A DNA stretch of 20,252 bases from a virus. The stretch spans positions 1 to 20,252 of the IMG/VR virus record IMGVR_UViG_3300032087_002112. One strand, written 5' to 3'. The position numbers were made by a program, and so were the translations under genes. Below are positions 5,739 to 12,632 of this stretch, piece after piece; the stretch's first letter is position 1; every line of letters begins with the position of its first letter. The notes under the pieces are model-generated. The model made no database searches, had not been told where the DNA came from, and saw nothing but the letters and a program-made list of their open reading frames with translations.

Positions 5739-6550
5739 CACAAAAACAGATAAACCCCTTCGATGAATTTTATTGCATGAGCGCTGATGACTCTCGCATT
5801 GCATTTGCTTTGCGTGAGATTTACCAGACGTTCAATGACAAAACCAGAGTTGACCGTAAGTCATTGCATAAGTTTGGCGGAAATCCAAGTGTTGGCACAT
5901 TGCTAGAGCCTGTTAATTCATGGGGTGAATTCGAGGAGTACCAGGCAAGCAATATTGTTTTAAATATGTCAAGTACAGACGACAACGACAGCGCTATGGT
6001 TACTATTGAATACATGTACTTTGATGAAAGCGATAATCTTGTTTTTGGATCACAGACCCAGACATTAACTGGACAGACGCCTATTGCCCTTCCTGTAGCT
6101 GCCTGCCGATGGACTAGGATGTTCACTTCAAGCAATGTAGGTGGTGACGTGTACATTTATCGGGGTACAGCTACAAATGGCCAGCCAAACAATCTGGCTA
6201 ACGTGCATTGTGCCATACCAGCAGGGTCCAACCAAAGCCAAAAGGCAGCGACTAGTATTGCAGGGTCTAATTATCTAATTTTAACGTATGGCTGGGCTGA
6301 CACGATTCGCAAAAGCTCAAGTTCTGTTGAAGTTGGCTTTAGGATTAGGCAGATAGGTAATGACTTTAGGGTCGCACCAAGGCGAGGCGCTAGTTCTGAT
6401 AATTCGATTAGCTATGTTTTTGATCCGTATATCATTATTCCGCCAAACTCTGATGTTGAGGTTGTAGCTAGAGCGGAGAGCGGCACTGATAACAATGTGA
6501 CCGCTGGTTTTGATGGTTATTTTGCAGATATTATAAGTGGGGTGGTGTAA
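5735..6550 (+). CDS. Probable virion structural protein, beta-rich
   Basis: The start at 5735 is chosen for the ATGA overlap with the upstream stop. The 271-aa product has no signal or membrane segment and is dominated by alternating beta strands rich in Ser, Thr, Asn and Gly. About residues 60-140 read as one beta domain (NIVLNMSSTDD, AMVTIEYMYFDES), and about 165-271 as a second, with VEVGFRIRQIGNDF, YVFDPYIIIPP and NSDVEVVARAESG. This last pattern occurs in proteins encoded near terminase and head genes of podoviruses and is annotated as structural. A capsid decoration or fibre role is inference from position and strand pattern. It overlaps the small terminase start by one base. Confidence 0.6.
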   Translation: MTQKQINPFDEFYCMSADDSRIAFALREIYQTFNDKTRVDRKSLHKFGGNPSVGTLLEPVNSWGEFEEYQASNIVLNMSSTDDNDSAMVTIEYMYFDESDNLVFGSQTQTLTGQTPIALPVAACRWTRMFTSSNVGGDVYIYRGTATNGQPNNLANVHCAIPAGSNQSQKAATSIAGSNYLILTYGWADTIRKSSSSVEVGFRIRQIGNDFRVAPRRGASSDNSISYVFDPYIIIPPNSDVEVVARAESGTDNNVTAGFDGYFADIISGVV

Positions 6551-6948
6551 TGGCTGGTCGACCAACAGACTACAATGACGAGATTTTAGTAAAAGCAATG
6601 GCCTATGTTGATGGTGAGTACATGGCAGAAGGTCAAGAAGTTCCAACTATTGAAGGCATGGCTTTATACCTTGGAAAGAGTCGCAGTACCATATATGACT
6701 GGGCCTCGCAACCTGAAAAGCAAGAATTCTCGGACATATTAGACAAATGTAATGCGCGCCAGACTGTTTTGCTGATGTCAGGCGCTCTACGCAATGACCT
6801 AAACGCGAATATAGCAAAGCTCATGCTAGGCAAGCAGGGCTACTCAGAGAAGAGCATACAGGAGCATGTGGGCGCTAATGGCGGTGCAATCAAAACCGAA
6901 TCAAAAGTCGAATGGACTATCCAGCCAGTAAAGCCAATCAATGAATAA
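6550..6948 (+). CDS. terS: Terminase small subunit
   Basis: A 132-aa protein whose start overlaps the previous stop (TAATG). It begins MAGRPTDYNDEIL, then has a helix-turn-helix at about residues 33-58 (TIEGMALYLGKSRSTIYDWA), followed by ARQTVLLMSGALRNDLN and ANIAKLMLGKQGYSEK. This is the typical order of P22/HK620-type small terminase (DNA-packaging) proteins, which recognise the pac site and hand DNA to the large subunit. The C terminus (about 105-132) is the variable tail. It is directly followed by the large subunit, whose start overlaps the end of this gene by eight bases. Confidence 0.9.
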   Translation: MAGRPTDYNDEILVKAMAYVDGEYMAEGQEVPTIEGMALYLGKSRSTIYDWASQPEKQEFSDILDKCNARQTVLLMSGALRNDLNANIAKLMLGKQGYSEKSIQEHVGANGGAIKTESKVEWTIQPVKPINE

Positions 6949-9307
6949 GACGCTTAAGGTTAATTACAAGATATGGGAAGGGATGCAGAAGCCCCAGCCC
7001 ATTATTGTTTTTATCGGTGGCCGTGGGTGCGTCAGTGCAGACACGCCGCTAGATACGCCTAATGGGCAGATTCGCATTGATGAATTTGATGGTGGTGAGA
7101 TATACGCCCTAACTAATAATGGTGTTAGGGCTGTTTATGCTGAGGCTCCGATAAGGTATCCAGAGGAAATGCTTTACGAGGTTAGGTTTTCTGATGGCGG
7201 CCTTTTGAAGTGTACTGACCAGCATCGTTTCTTGACTCCTCAAGGGTGGCGGTCTCTTTTAACCGTGCATTCCGAACGGCTTCAGATATGCGCCTCTTCC
7301 CGTCCTCACTCCAGTTCGGGCAGCGCCCCTTCAGCGTCTGACGAAGATGTTCAGCATTGCTTTCAAACACTCGTAGGTTTTCTATACAGTTATTACGCGT
7401 ATCTCCGTCGATATGATCAACAACCTCAGTCGGGAGTAGATACCTACCTAGATGCTGTTCAACAACTAGCCGGTGAACTGCAACATAAGAGCCATATTTT
7501 GAGCCATGAGGGTGCCCCGGAGTTCTGGAGTACTCGTAGCCCTTCACGACTTTCATCCCTCCTTTCCAGTTTGGCCTCTCTTCTCGAAGCGGAGGGGCAA
7601 AGTTCTGTAGGGCTGGGAAGTTGTAATATCGGAAAATCTTCTGAATTGATTTTGGAGTTACGTTTAATTGCTCGGCAATTTCATGAGAGTAATAGCCTTG
7701 AGCGGCTAACTCAGCAACTTTGCGAACTCGTTCAGGATTTCTACAGCGGCTGGATATTTTCAGCTCAAAGTCTCGAAACAATTCAGAGCACTCTTGAGCG
7801 CGACGTTGGCGATGGTTCATATAGTGACCTCCTTAGTTGTAATCACGACACCCATTATATCACTATTGAGTCATGCGTTAAAACCTCGCCCGCCAATTAC
7901 TATGATCTATTTGTTCCGTTCTATAACAACTACTTGAGCAATGGAATCATTAACCACAACTCAGGTAAGTCTTTGGGTGTTGGTGACGTGCTTACGTTCG
8001 AGATGGAAGCCAAAGGGTACGACATATATTGCCTCCGTGAATTCCAAGATTCACTATCTGACTCAGTGCACAAGGTATTTAAGGGGGCCATTGAGGATAG
8101 ATTACAATTAGATAACTGGACTGTACTAGAGAGCACTGTTATATCTCCAAACGGTTCAAAGACTACATACAAGGGTGCTAATCGCAATCCAGATGCAATG
8201 CAATCCGCACAGGGCTATTTGCGCTCATGGTTTGAAGAGGCGCACAGGGCTAGCCAAGCATCCTTAGACAAACTAATTCCCACGATAATCCGTAATCCTG
8301 GCGCTAAATGCATATTTACTGCAAACCCTCAATCGTCTGGTGACGCATTCAGCCAGCGATTTATCGTTCCATACTTGGAAGACCTAGAAAGAAACGGATA
8401 CTATGAGGATGATCTTCATTACATCTGCATCGTAAACTGGCGTGATAATCCATGGTGGAATGAGGAGCAAGAGCAATTGCGCAAATGGGACTTTGAGAAC
8501 CAGTCTAGGGCTAAGTACGACTGGATATGGGAGGGCAAGTTCTTGGATACTGTAGACGATGCCATTATTACAGCAGAATGGTTTGACGCTTGCGTGGATG
8601 CCCATGAGAAGCTTGGCTTTAAGAAGCGAGGAAAGAAGGTTGCAGCGCATGATCCTTCTGATACTGGTGACGATGCCAAAGGCTATTCATTCCGTCATGG
8701 CGTAGTGTTTGAGGATGTCTGCACAAAAGAAACAGGCGATGTTAATACTGGGTTAGACTGGGCCACTGATAAAGCCATTGCCCAAGGCGCACAATCATTC
8801 ACATGGGACTGTGACGGCCTTGGTGCTGCCTTGCGTAAGGATGTAGCTGCTAACTTTAAGGGTCAGAAGATCGACCAAGTTATATTTAAAGGGTCGCATG
8901 GTGTAGATAATCCAGATCAAACATACGAGCCTACAGCAGACGAGGCTGCGCAGGCTGTTAAGAATTGCGAGCTATTCAAGAATAAGCGTGCTCAATATTA
9001 CTGGGCGCTTAGAGATAGGTGCTACAAAACATATCGAGCTGTTGAGTTTAACGAGTATTGCGATCCTGATGAACTCATAAGTTTTAGCAGTGGCATTGAG
9101 CAATTACAGCAGCTTAGGTCTGAGATTTGCCGCATACCAAGGAAATGGAATGGTGCTGGCGTTATACAGATAATGAGCAAGATTGAGATGAAGAAGCTCA
9201 AGATACAATCCCCGAACATGGCTGACAGTGTGATGATGTCTTTGTCAATATCTGATAGAATCAAGCCAAAGAAACCACCTAAACCAAAGAGAATGTCGAT
9301 AGCATGA
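6941..9307 (+). CDS. terL: Terminase large subunit precursor, interrupted by an intein
   Basis: The 788-residue frame codes for an ATP-driven DNA-packaging motor and nuclease. Residues 1-29 end in GGRG and residue 341 resumes SGKSLGVGD, so removal of residues 30-340 restores a Walker A loop GGRGSGKS and leaves a 477-residue protein, close to the 499 aa of P22 gp2. Downstream are a Walker B-like RSWFEEAH (E432, E433), a helicase-type coupling segment (CIFTANPQ), and RNase H-fold nuclease acids: D571 in AAHDPSDTG, D623/D625 in WDCDG and D762 in NMADSVMMS. It overlaps terS by eight bases and the portal gene by four (ATGA). Without splicing the ATPase should be dead, because the intein splits the ATP-binding loop. 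Confidence 0.93.
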   Translation: MNKTLKVNYKIWEGMQKPQPIIVFIGGRGCVSADTPLDTPNGQIRIDEFDGGEIYALTNNGVRAVYAEAPIRYPEEMLYEVRFSDGGLLKCTDQHRFLTPQGWRSLLTVHSERLQICASSRPHSSSGSAPSASDEDVQHCFQTLVGFLYSYYAYLRRYDQQPQSGVDTYLDAVQQLAGELQHKSHILSHEGAPEFWSTRSPSRLSSLLSSLASLLEAEGQSSVGLGSCNIGKSSELILELRLIARQFHESNSLERLTQQLCELVQDFYSGWIFSAQSLETIQSTLERDVGDGSYSDLLSCNHDTHYITIESCVKTSPANYYDLFVPFYNNYLSNGIINHNSGKSLGVGDVLTFEMEAKGYDIYCLREFQDSLSDSVHKVFKGAIEDRLQLDNWTVLESTVISPNGSKTTYKGANRNPDAMQSAQGYLRSWFEEAHRASQASLDKLIPTIIRNPGAKCIFTANPQSSGDAFSQRFIVPYLEDLERNGYYEDDLHYICIVNWRDNPWWNEEQEQLRKWDFENQSRAKYDWIWEGKFLDTVDDAIITAEWFDACVDAHEKLGFKKRGKKVAAHDPSDTGDDAKGYSFRHGVVFEDVCTKETGDVNTGLDWATDKAIAQGAQSFTWDCDGLGAALRKDVAANFKGQKIDQVIFKGSHGVDNPDQTYEPTADEAAQAVKNCELFKNKRAQYYWALRDRCYKTYRAVEFNEYCDPDELISFSSGIEQLQQLRSEICRIPRKWNGAGVIQIMSKIEMKKLKIQSPNMADSVMMSLSISDRIKPKKPPKPKRMSIA
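7106..7131 (-). terminator. Perfect inverted repeat beyond the endonuclease stop, possible weak terminator
   Basis: GCCCTAAC (7106-7113) pairs exactly with GTTAGGGC (7124-7131) around a ten-base loop. On the minus strand it lies about 50 bases past the HNH stop codon and could end the antisense transcript, but no T-run follows (the next bases read gtatatctc). It sits inside sense codons of the N-terminal splicing domain. Confidence 0.3.
7182..7820 (-). CDS. HNH homing endonuclease encoded antisense within the intein
   Basis: A complete 212-codon gene on the minus strand. Residues 30-66 form a helix-turn-helix (VAELAAQGYYSHEIAEQLNV then SIQKIFRYY). Residues 94-163 form an HNH_3-type nuclease: YVAVHRLVVEQHLGR (112-126), VVDHIDGD (133-140, with D135 in place of the usual first His, a common variant), NN at 143-144, ENL at 147-149 and H158. 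The C-terminal tail is basic. AAGGAGGT lies six bases before its ATG, and an extended -10 with perfect TATAAT lies further upstream. It should cut intein-free terL near the P-loop codons to drive homing; that target is inference. Its codons never create a stop in the opposite, sense intein frame. Confidence 0.92.
   Translation of the reverse strand: MNHRQRRAQECSELFRDFELKISSRCRNPERVRKVAELAAQGYYSHEIAEQLNVTPKSIQKIFRYYNFPALQNFAPPLREERPNWKGGMKVVKGYEYSRTPGHPHGSKYGSYVAVHRLVVEQHLGRYLLPTEVVDHIDGDTRNNCIENLRVFESNAEHLRQTLKGRCPNWSEDGKRRISEAVRNARLKETATLEESRNDAGQYTSKGRHQKT
7827..7834 (-). promoter_or_regulatory. Ideal Shine-Dalgarno for the antisense endonuclease
   Basis: Read on the minus strand, AAGGAGGT is followed by six bases and then ATG (7820-7818). 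The same bases on the plus strand are sense intein codons for Asp-Leu-Leu. It decides the endonuclease start. Confidence 0.85.
7854..7881 (-). promoter_or_regulatory. Antisense promoter inside the intein C-terminal domain
   Basis: On the minus strand, TTAACG (7881-7876) is followed after 16 bases by TATAAT (7859-7854), directly preceded by TGA (an extended -10, TGn). The -10 is perfect and the -35 matches four of six. A start near 7847 would give a leader of about 27 bases carrying the Shine-Dalgarno. The same bases code for sense intein residues about 276-285. Confidence 0.6.
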
Positions 9308-11385
9308 ATAAAATGACGGACAAAGAGCTTTGTGCTGTCGCTGATTATTTAGTGGAAAACTCCATTACTGAGTCAGGGACGTTCAATAGTGATAATGAAG
9401 AATACCTCAAGTACTACAAAGGCGATCCGTTTGGCGATGAAGTGGATGGCCGCTCCAAGGTCGTTAGCACAGATGTGCGTGACTTAGTTGAGTCTGACAT
9501 GCCTAGCCTTGCTCGTGTATTTCTTGGCGCTGGTGATCCGGTTGAGTTTAAGCCCGTTGGCACCTCCGAGGCCGCTATTCAGGAAGCAAAAGACAAGCAG
9601 GCCATTGTTTCTCATATCATTCGTACAGTGCCAAACTCATTCAGAACCCAGCATGATTGGATTAAGCAAAGTGAGATGGCCACGTTCTCTATGCTTGAAT
9701 ATGGCGTTGAAGAAGTGGAAACGCCAAGCATTAAGACGTACCACGATATATCAGAGCAGGAGCTGGCTGCTATTGTCGCTGACATTGAGACTGAAAAGTC
9801 TGTAACTGATGTCGAGATTATCGAAACGGATAGCGAAGAAGGCGATGAGGTTATTGATTCGGCCACTATTCGTGTGACGTACACTAAGACTAACTATTTC
9901 ATGCGGTGTATCCCAGTTGAAGACTCGATTATAAGTCGCAACGCATGGAATAAAGATGACGCCGATGTAATAGGTAAGCGATTCACCAAGACTCGTGGTC
10001 AATTGATTGCCGAGGGATTTGACAAGGAGCTTGTTAAGTCGCTTGCATCGTCCAATAGTGAAGACCATGAGCGCAGCACTATCAAGGCTATTCGCTATGA
10101 GCAGCAAGGCGGTGAAGATTACGATTCAATCTCATACTCTCAATGGGCCAATCAAGAAGTTGAAGGCATTGATGTTTATGCCCGGGTAGACTTTGATGGT
10201 GATGGTATTGCAGAGCGCCGCCATGTGATCAAGGTTGGCAGCAAGATACTTGAGAACGAGCCGTGTGACCATGTGCCTTATTCTGTGTTTAGTTCAATGC
10301 TTATGCCTAACAATATTGCAGGCATTCCTCGTGCAGAGCTGGCCAAGCAATATCAGCGTATCAATTCCGTATTATGGCGCCAGACGCTAGATAACATGTA
10401 CGCCACCAACATGCCGCGATGGGCCTACACTGATAACGTAGACATAGATTCACTGCTAGATCACCAGTTCGGCGGCGCAGTACATGTGGAGGGCAATCCA
10501 GCTGCTGAGATTATGCCAATGACTACGCCTTATGTTGGCGATAAGTCATTACAGGTTATTCAGTTTCTGGAAGGCAAGAAGCAAGCCTCAACTGGCAACC
10601 CATTGGGCAACCAAGCATTAGAAGCTGACCAATTACACAAAGAGACAGCAACACGATTCCAAGGAATGCAGGATGCACAAGAGGCCAAGATCGAACTGGT
10701 TGCTCGTGTAATTGCTGAGGTTGGATATAAGGACCTATGGGAGGGTATTGCATGGTTTGCCGCTCATTATCAGGATACAGAGATGGAAATGCGTGTGCTA
10801 GGCCGTGAGATGCTAGTAAACCCTAAATCTTGGAAGCATGACTGTTATATCACAGCTAAGGTTGGCACAGGCGCCGGGGATGATACCAAGAAGGTGCAAA
10901 ACCTAACGGGCATCTACCAATTGCAATCAGCATTGCAGCAAATGGGTAATCCTATGGTAGACAATACCAAGCTGTATAACACGCTGTCAGAGCTGACCAC
11001 TGCACTAGGGCAGGACACAGTGCGTGCATTCTTTAACAATCCAGAAGAACCAGCGGCCATCGTGGAGGCTGAGCGTGATATCCTTCGTTCAACTGTTGAT
11101 CAACTACAACAGCAAATGACCAATCCACTAGCAGAAGCCGAGCAAGTCAAAGGCCAGTTCCAGATGCAGATGAAGCAAATGGAGCAGAAGTACAGCGCGC
11201 AGATTGACATGATGAAAATGGAGCAAGGCTATCGCAAAGAGATTGATGATGCTATGCAGAAGCGTGACCAGCAGTTACGCGAGCTCCAGTTCAAGTATGA
11301 TCAGCTAATGGTCAATAAGCGCTTTGACTATGACAAGCTCGAAACGGAAAACAATATTGATATTAAAGGAGAAGGCACAGAATGA
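9304..11385 (+). CDS. Portal protein, P22 gp1-like
   Basis: A 693-aa protein that overlaps terL by four bases (ATGA); P22 portal is 725 aa. It forms the dodecameric ring at one capsid vertex through which DNA is packaged and to which the tail attaches. Recognisable stretches are YLKYYKGDPFGDEVDGRSKVV near the N terminus, DVRDLVESDMPSLARVFLG, YARVDFDGDGIAERRHVIK in the centre and MLMPNNIAGIPRAELAKQYQ, all typical of the P22-type portal family. The last ~110 residues (from about 590) form a Gln/Met-rich coiled coil (QLQQQM, QFQMQMKQMEQKY), matching the helical barrel region. Position after terL supports the call. Confidence 0.92.
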   Translation: MNKMTDKELCAVADYLVENSITESGTFNSDNEEYLKYYKGDPFGDEVDGRSKVVSTDVRDLVESDMPSLARVFLGAGDPVEFKPVGTSEAAIQEAKDKQAIVSHIIRTVPNSFRTQHDWIKQSEMATFSMLEYGVEEVETPSIKTYHDISEQELAAIVADIETEKSVTDVEIIETDSEEGDEVIDSATIRVTYTKTNYFMRCIPVEDSIISRNAWNKDDADVIGKRFTKTRGQLIAEGFDKELVKSLASSNSEDHERSTIKAIRYEQQGGEDYDSISYSQWANQEVEGIDVYARVDFDGDGIAERRHVIKVGSKILENEPCDHVPYSVFSSMLMPNNIAGIPRAELAKQYQRINSVLWRQTLDNMYATNMPRWAYTDNVDIDSLLDHQFGGAVHVEGNPAAEIMPMTTPYVGDKSLQVIQFLEGKKQASTGNPLGNQALEADQLHKETATRFQGMQDAQEAKIELVARVIAEVGYKDLWEGIAWFAAHYQDTEMEMRVLGREMLVNPKSWKHDCYITAKVGTGAGDDTKKVQNLTGIYQLQSALQQMGNPMVDNTKLYNTLSELTTALGQDTVRAFFNNPEEPAAIVEAERDILRSTVDQLQQQMTNPLAEAEQVKGQFQMQMKQMEQKYSAQIDMMKMEQGYRKEIDDAMQKRDQQLRELQFKYDQLMVNKRFDYDKLETENNIDIKGEGTE

Positions 11386-11648
11386 CGCCACAACAAAAGC
11401 TTGATCGTATGCACCACGCTAACCAACTAAAGGCTAACCCAGTGTTGGCCGAGGTGTTTACCTACCTTAAAGCTGGTTACTTTGAAAAGCTGGCCAAGGT
11501 AAAAAAGGGGCGTGGATATGAAGAAGATCTAAAGGATATCCACGAATCAATGCAAAACCTTATTCGCATTGAAAACTATATTGATCGTTGTGTTGCTGAG
11601 GGCAAAGCAGTGCAGGCCAAGAAAGGCAAGGGCCCGATTGATGTTTAG
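11382..11648 (+). CDS. Small protein between portal and scaffold, 88 aa
   Basis: Starts within the portal stop (ATGA at 11382-11385). The product is helical and basic, with LKAGYFEKLAKVKKGRGYEE near residues 29-48 and a Lys/Gly tail (AKKGKGPIDV). A gene of this size often sits between portal and scaffold genes in P22-like and related podoviruses. I do not know a function. A role in head assembly is only suggested by position. After it comes a short gap with a hairpin and possible promoter. Confidence 0.75.
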   Translation: MTPQQKLDRMHHANQLKANPVLAEVFTYLKAGYFEKLAKVKKGRGYEEDLKDIHESMQNLIRIENYIDRCVAEGKAVQAKKGKGPIDV

Positions 11649-11650
11649 AT

Positions 11651-11678
11651 TTGATTAAGAACACTTTTGTGATAGTAT
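11651..11678 (+). promoter_or_regulatory. Possible internal promoter before scaffold and coat
   Basis: TTGATT (11651-11656) and TAGTAT (11673-11678) are 16 bases apart, with TGA directly before the -10 (extended). Each box matches four of six. It would raise expression of scaffold and coat, which are needed in high copy. The -10 overlaps the hairpin at 11667-11691. Confidence 0.35.
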
Positions 11679-11691
11679 TTCGCTATCACAA
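11667..11691 (+). other. Perfect nine-base-pair hairpin before scaffold
   Basis: TTGTGATAG (11667-11675) pairs exactly with CTATCACAA (11683-11691) around TATTTCG. No T-run follows. It could be an operator (dyad over the putative -10), an RNA processing site or an mRNA-stabilising stem. A second short dyad, CTTGTT/AACAAG (11694-11699 with 11710-11715), ends directly at the scaffold start and holds its ribosome site in the loop. Confidence 0.5.
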
Positions 11692-11716
11692 CCCTTGTTA
11701 ACCAACAGGAACAAGA

Positions 11717-12616
11717 ATGGACGATTTAACCAACCTAGTAAATTCAATTAAAGCACAAGACGAACCAGCCTCTCCCGAACCGGAAGAGACAACTGGCGAC
11801 ACTGATGAGCCTGTAGAGGCTCAAGAATCTGAGGAAGTAGAATCCGAAGAATCGGAAGAAATTGAATCAGAAGACGATAATCAAGAAACTGACGAACAAG
11901 GTGAAGAGTCAGACCCTGATGAAGAGTGGCACACAATTAAAGTGGGCGGCGAAGAAATTCAGGTAACTCTAGACGAAGCACTAAAGGGGTATCAGCGAGA
12001 TAAAGATTACCGTCAAAAGACGATGCAGCTTGCAGAGGATAAAAAAGCAATAGAGGCAGAGAAAGCCAAGATTGCCGACCTCATTCAGCAGGTGGATTCG
12101 TTTGTTTTGCATCAAGAAGAGAATATCGACTGGGATGAATTACGTGAAGACGACCCAGCTGGCTATATCAACGCCAAAGAGAAGTTAGAAAAAGCCAAGA
12201 GTGTACGTGAGCAGGCCGCAAAAGAACAACAGGCCATGCTGGCGGATTACATTCAGAAGCAAACTAAATCATTGGTTGAAGTTATGGGCGGTGATGAAGG
12301 ATGGAATCAAGAGCAGCGAAGTGTCGACATGAAGCTTGCTAGTGATTACCTCCAGAAAAAAGGTCTTAAAGACGAAGATATCTCTCAAATCTATGACCAT
12401 CGGTTATGGACGATTATTTTTGATGCTGCCAAGTCTGAGAAGTACAAAGAGACAGAGGCGAAGGTAAAAGAACAGGTGCGAAAAGCGCCAAAATCAGTGA
12501 AGCCAGGGCAGAAAATTGCACCAAGTGAACGTAAAAAGCGTGACGCTACTAAACGTATCCAAGGTGCTCGCACTCGTCAAGAAGGCATTTCAGCTCTAGC
12601 AGACTTACTTAAATAG
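11717..12616 (+). CDS. Scaffolding protein, P22 gp8-like
   Basis: A 299-aa protein (P22 gp8 is 303 aa) placed just before the coat gene. Residues 10-70 are an extreme acidic, probably disordered tract of Glu/Asp/Ser (SEEVESEESEEIESEDD). Then comes a small strand region (WHTIKVGGEEIQV), a long coiled coil at about 90-180 (MQLAEDKKAIEAEKAKIADL), and a basic C-terminal helix pair (APSERKKRDATKRIQGARTR), as expected for the coat-binding end of a scaffold. Scaffolds direct coat assembly into procapsids and then leave. A start with AGGA six bases upstream fits. Sequence layout and position support it strongly. Confidence 0.85.
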   Translation: MDDLTNLVNSIKAQDEPASPEPEETTGDTDEPVEAQESEEVESEESEEIESEDDNQETDEQGEESDPDEEWHTIKVGGEEIQVTLDEALKGYQRDKDYRQKTMQLAEDKKAIEAEKAKIADLIQQVDSFVLHQEENIDWDELREDDPAGYINAKEKLEKAKSVREQAAKEQQAMLADYIQKQTKSLVEVMGGDEGWNQEQRSVDMKLASDYLQKKGLKDEDISQIYDHRLWTIIFDAAKSEKYKETEAKVKEQVRKAPKSVKPGQKIAPSERKKRDATKRIQGARTRQEGISALADLLK

Positions 12617-12632
12617 TTAGAGGTAACAAACA

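Larger units (their letters stand above)
7028..7960 (+). mobile_element. Intein in the terL P-loop, with antisense homing endonuclease
   Basis: This in-frame insertion codes for 311 residues. It starts with Cys1 in CVSADTPLDTPNG (block A); block B is GGLLKCTDQHRFLT with T63 and H66; the C-terminal end has YYDLFVPFYNNYLSNG (block F) and IINHN (block G), with His310, Asn311 and Ser as the +1 extein residue. These are the residues needed for Cys/Ser class 1 splicing. The N-terminal splicing part is about residues 1-75 and the C-terminal part about 265-311. The roughly 190 residues between show no LAGLIDADG or HNH motif on the sense strand and are Ser/Leu/Gln-rich. That segment is the exact antisense of the HNH gene at 7820-7182. 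Splicing competence is inferred from intact blocks. Confidence 0.92.

Noticed and set aside
7265-7800. Sense-strand endonuclease domain within the intein
   Set aside because: The sense translation is Ser/Leu/Gln-rich with no LAGLIDADG, HNH, GIY-YIG or other nuclease motif; the recognisable protein is on the minus strand.
7028-7960. Group I or II intron instead of an intein
   Set aside because: The insertion is in frame, keeps an open reading frame throughout, and shows intein blocks with Cys1, TxxH and HN|S at exact extein borders.
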